From assembly GCF_015220045.1 (NCBI RefSeq), contig NZ_JADBGB010000006.1, forward strand, positions 54,927 through 118,926: a stretch of DNA of 64,000 nt, given 5' to 3'. This document shows, one piece after another, positions 59,125 to 64,000 of this stretch. Source of the DNA: Marivivens aquimaris. Lineage in GTDB: Bacteria > Pseudomonadota > Alphaproteobacteria > Rhodobacterales > Rhodobacteraceae. Position 1 is the first letter of the stretch, and the number at the start of each line of letters is the position of its first letter. The translations under genes were made by a program, and so were the position numbers. The notes under the pieces are model-generated. The model was not told where the DNA came from and searched no databases. It was given only the letters and a program-made list of their open reading frames with translations.

Positions 59125-60529
59125 CTGTTTCTCCTTCGATCAGTTCGGTTTCATCCAACGGGATGGTGACAACAGCGCGCAAACCCGCGCTGTTCTGATT
59201 GACCAGCTGGATATCGCCGCCATGGGATTGGACGATTGTCCTCGCGATTGAGAGCCCAAGCCCATAACCGCCCGTTTCCAGAGACCTCGATTGCTCGAGG
59301 CGATAGAACGGATCGAAGACCTTTTCCAACTGGTCGACGGGAATGCCGGGCCCATTGTCATCGATGTTGAGTACGAGGTTCGAACCGTGGGTCGCCCAGC
59401 TGACTTTTGCGGCACCACCGTAGCGAACGGCGTTCTCAAGCAAGTTCCTCAGTGCCCTTCGGAACGCGTTGGGTCGAAGCCGCACGGCAACATCATCACT
59501 CGGGGCAAAGGTGCAGTGTGCCGCCATATCGCTGCACAAGCTGTCCAGAAAATTGCGCAGATCGACCACTTCGGCACCTTCGGATCCGGTAAGGCCGCGT
59601 GCAAAGGTGAGCGTCGCTTCGACCATACTCTGCATCTCTTCGACCGATGCGATGAGGCTGTCCCGCGTCTCTTCTTCGTCAACCAGCTCCGCGCGGACAC
59701 GCATGGCAGTCAACGGCGAGCGTAAATCGTGGCCAAGGGCTGCGAGCATACGTGTACGATCACTGACAAACCGGGTCAGCCGTCGTTGCATGCGGTTGAA
59801 TGCGACGGTCAGATCTCTGACCTCGGTCGGCCCTGTGACCGCCAATTCGCCCACATCTTCGCCCCGGCCAAGATGGTCCGCGGCCTTCGACAGGTGCCGC
59901 AAAGGACGCGTCAGGCGCGTCATTACAAACCAGAAGATCGCCACCAGAAGCAGTCCGGCGGAAATCCCGAAGGTCAGCATCGAATAGAAAGGCCATTGGA
60001 TCGGCGGTCGCTCGAACCGCGTTCCGACATTCAGCCAACGCGCTCCCTTGATGGCGATGGACAGGTTCATTTCAACCGCTGTCAACTCTCCGCGCATCAT
60101 CGCGAGATGCATTTCTGTCATCTCGTCCGAGAGATTGGGAAGAGGCCGCAACTCGCCCTCGACCTCGTGCAATTCAACGCGAATATCCCGGCTGTAGCTG
60201 TCATCCATCAGGGCGCGTATGCGTGCTTCCACGATGCCGCCGTCCGAATGACCGGTGTGATCCACGATCGGAGCGTCCGACAGATCGAACCGGATCAGAG
60301 GCGAATTTGCCGCGCGAAGGATCGAGTCCTGCAGATCCAGCGGGGCCTCTTCGATCAACCGCGCGACATTCGCTGCGCGACCCGCGGCCTCGAATCCTAA
60401 AGCTGCACGGATCGCAAGGCTGCGCTCGTCGGCGAACAGGAACAGGCTGATCACCTGGGCCACGACAAGTGCCGCGACCACAAGCAGGATCAATTGGCCG
60501 CTCAGAGATCTCATCGCACGGCGCATCAC
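59060..60529 (-). CDS. EnvZ-type sensor histidine kinase
   Basis: A 489-residue membrane kinase. Two helices (about 10-32 and 180-202) flank a periplasmic sensor domain of about 145 residues rich in acid residues and with few Cys. HAMP follows, then the phosphorylated His in LAALGHDLRSPLTAM and the ATPase boxes NLLENAVRYGG, DNGPGIP, GGYGLGLSIA. The cognate regulator overlaps its start by four bases. The signal could be Cu(I) or a redox change; Met-rich bits EMTEMHLAMMRGE are present in the sensor. Confidence 0.93.
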   Translation of the reverse strand: MMRRAMRSLSGQLILLVVAALVVAQVISLFLFADERSLAIRAALGFEAAGRAANVARLIEEAPLDLQDSILRAANSPLIRFDLSDAPIVDHTGHSDGGIVEARIRALMDDSYSRDIRVELHEVEGELRPLPNLSDEMTEMHLAMMRGELTAVEMNLSIAIKGARWLNVGTRFERPPIQWPFYSMLTFGISAGLLLVAIFWFVMTRLTRPLRHLSKAADHLGRGEDVGELAVTGPTEVRDLTVAFNRMQRRLTRFVSDRTRMLAALGHDLRSPLTAMRVRAELVDEEETRDSLIASVEEMQSMVEATLTFARGLTGSEGAEVVDLRNFLDSLCSDMAAHCTFAPSDDVAVRLRPNAFRRALRNLLENAVRYGGAAKVSWATHGSNLVLNIDDNGPGIPVDQLEKVFDPFYRLEQSRSLETGGYGLGLSIARTIVQSHGGDIQLVNQNSAGLRAVVTIPLDETELIEGETDETERVDPAVAGQLARQHGAG

Positions 60530-61248
60530 GGCGCATCCTCGACATCGGCAGCCAGACAGTATCCGCCGTTCCGCACCGTTTTGATGACACTGGGCCTAAG
60601 TACATCCGGCTCGATTTTGCGGCGGAGACGGCTGATCTGATTGTCGATGGTGCGATCCATCGGGCCTGCCGTCCGACCAGCGGTCAGGTCAAGCAACTGG
60701 TCACGGCTGAGCACCATCCTCGCGCGTTCCAGCAGGACCGCCAGCAATTTGAACTCGGAGGTCGTCAATGGGGTCTCGGTGGTGGACTCGTCAATCAGCA
60801 CCTGCCGGTCGGTATCCAGTATCCAGTGCGCAAAAGAGACTTTCCTCCCAGCGAGGCTTCCGGCCACAGGTTCGTCGCGGTTGCTTCTCCGAAGAACCGA
60901 CTTGATGCGGGCGAGCAGTTCTCGTGGATTGAACGGCTTGGCGAGATAATCGTCCGCACCGATTTCCAGACCCACGATCCGATCCGTTTCCTCACCAAGC
61001 GCCGTCAGCATGATGATCGGAAGATCACCCTCTGGCGCAAGTCTGCGGCAAACCGACAAACCGTCCTCGCCCGGCATCATGACATCGAGCACGAGGAGGT
61101 CGAAGTGACCAGTGGCCAGCTTGGCATCCATCTCCACGGCATCCCTGGCGACGGTCGTGCGCATTCCGTTCTTCTCCAGGAAGCGCGCGACGCTTTCGCG
61201 TATCTGAGCGTGGTCGTCCACGATAAGGATATGAGGTGGCGGTCCCAT
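60526..61248 (-). CDS. OmpR-family response regulator
   Basis: A 240-residue regulator. The receiver has DD at the N-terminus (LIVDDH), the phosphorylated Asp in LLVLDVMMPGEDG and the Lys in DYLAKPFNPRE. A winged-helix C-terminal domain follows with DRTIDNQISRLRRKI and VRNGGYCLAADV. It is predicted to bind the tandem 10-bp sites upstream and at other copper genes. Confidence 0.94.
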   Translation of the reverse strand: MGPPPHILIVDDHAQIRESVARFLEKNGMRTTVARDAVEMDAKLATGHFDLLVLDVMMPGEDGLSVCRRLAPEGDLPIIMLTALGEETDRIVGLEIGADDYLAKPFNPRELLARIKSVLRRSNRDEPVAGSLAGRKVSFAHWILDTDRQVLIDESTTETPLTTSEFKLLAVLLERARMVLSRDQLLDLTAGRTAGPMDRTIDNQISRLRRKIEPDVLRPSVIKTVRNGGYCLAADVEDAP

Positions 61249-61290
61249 GGCGTCCTTCCTAGATCATCGTTGCATTCTGTTTCATGGGCA

Positions 61291-61310
61291 GAATTGTAGC
61301 CGTTTGTATC
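61291..61310 (-). promoter_or_regulatory. predicted response-regulator box A1
   Basis: On the minus strand, GATACAAACG and GCTACAATTC lie in tandem, facing the two-component genes. It lies 43-62 bases upstream of the regulator start, so autoregulation is likely. Confidence 0.65.
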
Positions 61311-61323
61311 AGGTCAGTCCCTT

Positions 61324-61343
61324 GCTACAGAAGGATACAAATC
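61324..61343 (+). promoter_or_regulatory. predicted response-regulator box A2
   Basis: GCTACAGAAG and GATACAAATC lie in tandem on the plus strand, facing the rhodanese gene. With box A1 it forms a divergent pair in one intergenic region. Confidence 0.65.
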
Positions 61344-61436
61344 TGTGCCTGCACCGTGTCGTGCTCCCGGGTAGCGTCGCGCGTATGTTATGTGACCTTT
61401 GGGATCGCAACCGATCAAAGGATGAGGTTTTCGAAT

Positions 61437-61910
61437 ATGGCTCTTGATTTGAACCGGCGCCGTTTCGTTCTGGGTGCTCATATGACGGTGCTGACCGTCG
61501 CGGCGTCACCGCTGTTGGCGCAGAGCCGATCTGTCTGGTCGGCAGAGAATGCCTTTGACGCGCTTCTATCGGATACGGCGCGGATCATCGATGTCAGAAC
61601 GCACAAAGAGTGGCAAGAAACCGGCGTAGGTGCTGGTGTATGGCCGATAAGCATGCACGCGTCCGGTTTTCCGGACCGATTGTTCAGGGCCAAGGAACTG
61701 AGCGGTGATCGCACTGTTGGACTGATCTGCGCCACTGGCGGACGCTCCGCATCGCTGCTTCGAGCGTTGAGACAAGCTGGTTATTCGGGCTACGCCGATA
61801 TCTCGGAAGGGATGTTGGGATCAGGCGAAGGGCCTGGCTGGATCGCATCGAACTTGCCGACCGTTCCGGTGGATGTCGCCCTGAACGGGTTGCCCCCCGC
61901 GTTGGCCTGA
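61437..61910 (+). CDS. exported rhodanese-like protein
   Basis: A 157-residue exported protein with a Tat-like leader NRRRFVLGAHMTVL. The rhodanese fold has RIIDVRTHKEWQETG and the active-site Cys in LICATGGRSASLL. It may carry sulfane sulfur or bind thiophilic metal. It is divergent from the two-component system and probably under its control via box A2. ATG 61437 is used; ATG 61422 has a poorly spaced site. Confidence 0.88.
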   Translation: MALDLNRRRFVLGAHMTVLTVAASPLLAQSRSVWSAENAFDALLSDTARIIDVRTHKEWQETGVGAGVWPISMHASGFPDRLFRAKELSGDRTVGLICATGGRSASLLRALRQAGYSGYADISEGMLGSGEGPGWIASNLPTVPVDVALNGLPPALA

Positions 61911-61950
61911 CCAGTGAAGAATCAATTGGTCCCGTTGTGCTAAAAGCCTG

Positions 61951-62436
61951 ATGTATGGTCAAATTGACCTGTTTGAACAGGAAGACGGGTTTGGGTGTAT
62001 GACCGAGTTGATGGCTATGTTTGTCGGAATATGCGCGGCGATCGTGATGGGAATTGTCCATCATTATGCGTTGTCGGGCATTCTGAAGTTTTCCCCGCAG
62101 CGGTCGGATGGCTCCGGCTTTCGGATCATCCTGACGTTTTCCACGTTGCTGTTGCTGCATGTCTTGGAACTTGTGACGCTCGCCGTGTTCAACACGATGG
62201 TGGTGGCAAGCGTTCTGCCGCAATCGTTCAGCAACAGCCCTCCGATGTTTCAGGATGTTCTCTATGTTACGGGCATCTCGTTCTCGACCCTTGGCTATTC
62301 GTCCATAGAGGTGGTCGGGCCCTTTCGACTATTGCTGATGCTGCAATCGCTTTTGGGCTTCATGTTGCTGACCTGGTCAGCGACGTTTCTTTACTCAGCC
62401 TGCCAGCAAGTCTGGCAGAAGGCGAAAGATGACTGA
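61951..62436 (+). CDS. ion-channel-like membrane protein
   Basis: A membrane protein of 145-161 residues (ATG 61999 or 61951) with three helices, the last pair flanking SFSTLGYSS, which resembles the pore loop of two-pore-type potassium channels, followed by FRLLLMLQSLLGFMLLTWS. Ion selectivity cannot be read from it. It lies between the rhodanese gene and the CueR-type promoter at 62560. Confidence 0.65.
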   Translation: MYGQIDLFEQEDGFGCMTELMAMFVGICAAIVMGIVHHYALSGILKFSPQRSDGSGFRIILTFSTLLLLHVLELVTLAVFNTMVVASVLPQSFSNSPPMFQDVLYVTGISFSTLGYSSIEVVGPFRLLLMLQSLLGFMLLTWSATFLYSACQQVWQKAKDD

Positions 62437-62559
62437 AAATCGCCACGCGCGTCGGACATGAGCTTGGCGTCAGCGTCAAATACGTCCTGATATCGGTCCT
62501 TTGACCTCACCGTGGAACGGTTGAGTGAGCGCTGCGTTGCGCGCGTGGATGAATAGCCC

Positions 62560-62590
62560 TTGACCTTCCAGTTGCTGGAATCCCTAGGTA
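62560..62590 (+). promoter_or_regulatory. CueR-type promoter
   Basis: TTGACC and TAGGTA are separated by 19 bases with CTTCCAGTTGCTGGAATCC. The first ATG is only eight bases after the -10, so the transcript may be leaderless or use a later start. Confidence 0.85.
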
Positions 62591-62597
62591 CAAAGCC

Positions 62598-63047
62598 ATG
62601 GCACAGATTTTCGAAAAGACAGGCGATCACGTATCGCACCATCGACACGGGGATATCTTGAAATCTCCCGTATGGGTTGGCGTGTTGCTTGTCGTTCTCA
62701 CATTGCCGGCTCACCTTTTTTTGGATGAGCAAAGCTCGATAGCTCTTGCTTCGATCACGCTTGCTTTGATTGGCGGTGCCTATATCGGCTTTGGCGCTGC
62801 GGACGGCAGAGCGCGCGTGTTCTGGGCAGAGCTCGCGGTCGCCCTTTTGTTCGGCTTAGCAGCGTTCCTGGGGCTGATATGGCAGTGGGCCTTCCTCCCC
62901 TTGGGCTTGGCCCTTCACGCCCTTTGGGACATGTCACACCACAATTCTTATCGTCTCGCCCGGATTCCGAACTGGTATATTCCATTCTGCGTGGCCTTTG
63001 ACCTTTTGGCAGCGACGTTCTTCGTTCTGCTCTATGCCGTGTTTTGA
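62598..63047 (+). CDS. polytopic membrane protein of unknown function
   Basis: A 149-residue protein with about four or five helices and a His-rich N-terminus (HVSHHRHGD). ALHALWDMSHHNSYR in a later loop adds more His, so metal binding is possible. ATG 62598 would be at or next to the transcript start; TTG 62658 with GGGG upstream is an alternative start that would lose the His-rich tail. It has a CueR-type promoter and is followed directly by a TVP38-family gene. Confidence 0.7.
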   Translation: MAQIFEKTGDHVSHHRHGDILKSPVWVGVLLVVLTLPAHLFLDEQSSIALASITLALIGGAYIGFGAADGRARVFWAELAVALLFGLAAFLGLIWQWAFLPLGLALHALWDMSHHNSYRLARIPNWYIPFCVAFDLLAATFFVLLYAVF

Positions 63048-63050
63048 TCC

Positions 63051-63713
63051 ATGATGATGCGCATCCTTCTTATGGCGGTGTTCCTGATGGGAGTCGTCGC
63101 ATTGGCCTTCCCGGACGTCCTTGGCGTTGACATTCGCCTGCCGGATCGCGCGGAAATTGACCGCTGGATCGAGGCGGCAGGTCTTGCCGGACCAATTGTC
63201 ATCGTGGCGCTCATGACAATCGCTATTGTCGCAAGCCCCCTGCCCTCGGCGCCAATCGCACTCGCCGCCGGAGCGGCTTATGGACACACGTACGGGACGC
63301 TCTTCGTCGTTCTAGGTGCGGAACTCGGTGCGCTTGCCGCCTTTGGTCTGGCCCGCGGCTTGGGTCGTCCCTTCGTTGAGCGTCATCTCGGTCAGAAGAT
63401 TAACGCAGGCCTGTTCGGGTCCCAGAACACTCTGACCTTCCTGGTCTTCGGCAGTCGCCTGCTGCCGTTTCTGTCCTTCGATATGATCAGTTACGCCGCA
63501 GGTCTGAGCAAGCTGCATCTTTGGAGGTTCGCGCTGGCCACGATGGCCGGGATTATTCCAGCGAGTTTCTTGCTCGCTCACATGGGCAGCCAGGCGATGA
63601 ACGGCGATGCCCGCACTGCCACATGGACCGCACTTGCGCTGGGTGGCTTTACCGGCCTGTCGGTTCTCTTCGCCGCGACGCGAAAGACCGGTACGAAACG
63701 GAAGGAGAGCTGA
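63051..63713 (+). CDS. TVP38/DedA-family membrane protein
   Basis: A 220-residue membrane protein with the SNARE-associated/TVP38 features: SPLPSAPIALAAGAAYG, GAELGALAAFGLARGLGRP and GSRLLPFLSFDMISYAAGLS. The family is linked to lipid scrambling and to metal or drug resistance. It starts three bases after the previous gene and precedes a CDF exporter. Confidence 0.88.
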   Translation: MMMRILLMAVFLMGVVALAFPDVLGVDIRLPDRAEIDRWIEAAGLAGPIVIVALMTIAIVASPLPSAPIALAAGAAYGHTYGTLFVVLGAELGALAAFGLARGLGRPFVERHLGQKINAGLFGSQNTLTFLVFGSRLLPFLSFDMISYAAGLSKLHLWRFALATMAGIIPASFLLAHMGSQAMNGDARTATWTALALGGFTGLSVLFAATRKTGTKRKES

Positions 63714-63714
63714 T

Positions 63715-64000
63715 ATGGCCAGTCATTTCCACGCCGGGCATATGCCGAGTTCCGGCAAGGCCCTTGTGATTTCGGCCTGGCTCACCGGCGTCTACTTCGT
63801 GATTGAACTGGCCGTCGGGCTCTGGACTGGCTCGATTGCCGTCCTGTCGGATGCGTTTCACACCCTGTCGGCGGTTGGCGGCGTTCTGGTGGCCATCATC
63901 GCGCAGCGCATTGCGCGCCGCCCGGCGGATTCGGCGCGGAGTTTCGGCTGGTACCGCGCCGAGATCATCGGGGCACTGGTGAATGGCGGCTTTCTTCTCG
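63715..64000 (+). CDS. CDF-family cation efflux protein, partial
   Basis: The frame begins at ATG 63715 with AAGGAGAG upstream and continues past the window end (95 codons seen). A short His-containing N-terminus (SHFHAGH) precedes the first helices with the zinc-site motif VLSDAFHTLSAVGG and FGWYRAEIIGALVNG, typical of CzcD/ZitB. It is distinct from the CDF gene at 13450 and is probably in the copper-promoter operon. Confidence 0.9.
   Translation, partial: MASHFHAGHMPSSGKALVISAWLTGVYFVIELAVGLWTGSIAVLSDAFHTLSAVGGVLVAIIAQRIARRPADSARSFGWYRAEIIGALVNGGFLL

Noticed and set aside
62391..62732. Minus-strand frame near the CueR promoter at 62560
   Set aside because: It crosses a convincing promoter and overlaps two plus-strand genes; I looked for a transposase or integrase match and found none.
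1..64000. CRISPR arrays, rRNA, tRNA, integrase, relaxase or replication genes
   Set aside because: Read for on both strands; no repeat-spacer pattern, no rRNA-like stretch, no tRNA cloverleaf and no motif of these protein families was recognised.

Overview
The window looks like accessory DNA (plasmid, chromid or integrative element) from an alphaproteobacterium, most likely Rhodobacteraceae. This rests on high GC, the layout of the VirB operon, tightly overlapping genes (ATGA junctions, GTG and TTG starts), and resemblance of the proteins to roseobacter-type families. No rRNA, tRNA, CRISPR array, replication gene, relaxase or VirD4 was seen, so plasmid and ICE cannot be told apart.

Region 1 (1-11.5 kb, minus strand) is an almost complete P-type type IV secretion operon: virB1, virB2, virB3, virB4, a VirB7-like lipoprotein, a VirB5-like protein carrying an inserted transglycosylase domain, virB5, a small exported protein, virB6, virB8, virB9, virB10 and virB11. 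A TrbM-like exported protein and an XRE regulator flank it (11.6-12.7 kb). A gene-poor junction follows (12.7-13.1 kb).

Region 2 (13-30 kb) is a divalent-metal and envelope block. It has a CDF exporter, a transglutaminase-like protein, CcdA, YnfA, a ZntR/PbrR-like MerR regulator, and a long plus-strand operon (Sco, DsbB, DsbA, PCuAC, Sco, M23 peptidase, DUF411, ZIP, LspA, Lnt). MntR with its operator, a Zn/Cd/Pb ATPase, an L,D-transpeptidase and a second CcdA whose 5' end abuts an IS5-family remnant follow. Five promoters here have the 19-bp spacer and dyad of MerR-family control.

Region 3 (30-52 kb) is a copper block. It has an APC permease, a CopA that lacks its nucleotide-binding domain, Lgt, DUF302, a Met-rich EF-hand protein, two L,D-transpeptidase/multicopper-oxidase/Dsb modules, a DUF305 protein, a glutaredoxin-MauE fusion, CueR, an intact CopA, CopZ, four c-type cytochromes and an ScsC-like DsbA. 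CueR-type promoters precede copA (twice), copZ, the DUF305 operon, the DUF2933 gene and the gene at 62.6 kb.

Region 4 (52-64 kb) has an ScsB/DsbD-like reductase, CcmI-H-G-F, a SHOCT protein and an OmpR/EnvZ-type two-component system transcribed as one run. It ends with a rhodanese, a channel-like protein, a TVP38 protein and the start of a second CDF exporter. A repeated 10-bp half-site pair occurs beside the two-component genes and beside the copper/LDT genes, and is proposed as the response-regulator box.

Together the cargo appears to protect the periplasm during metal stress: export and oxidation of copper, extra thiol-redox capacity, an extra cytochrome c maturation branch, extra lipoprotein-processing enzymes, and four L,D-transpeptidases that may keep cell-wall cross-linking going.
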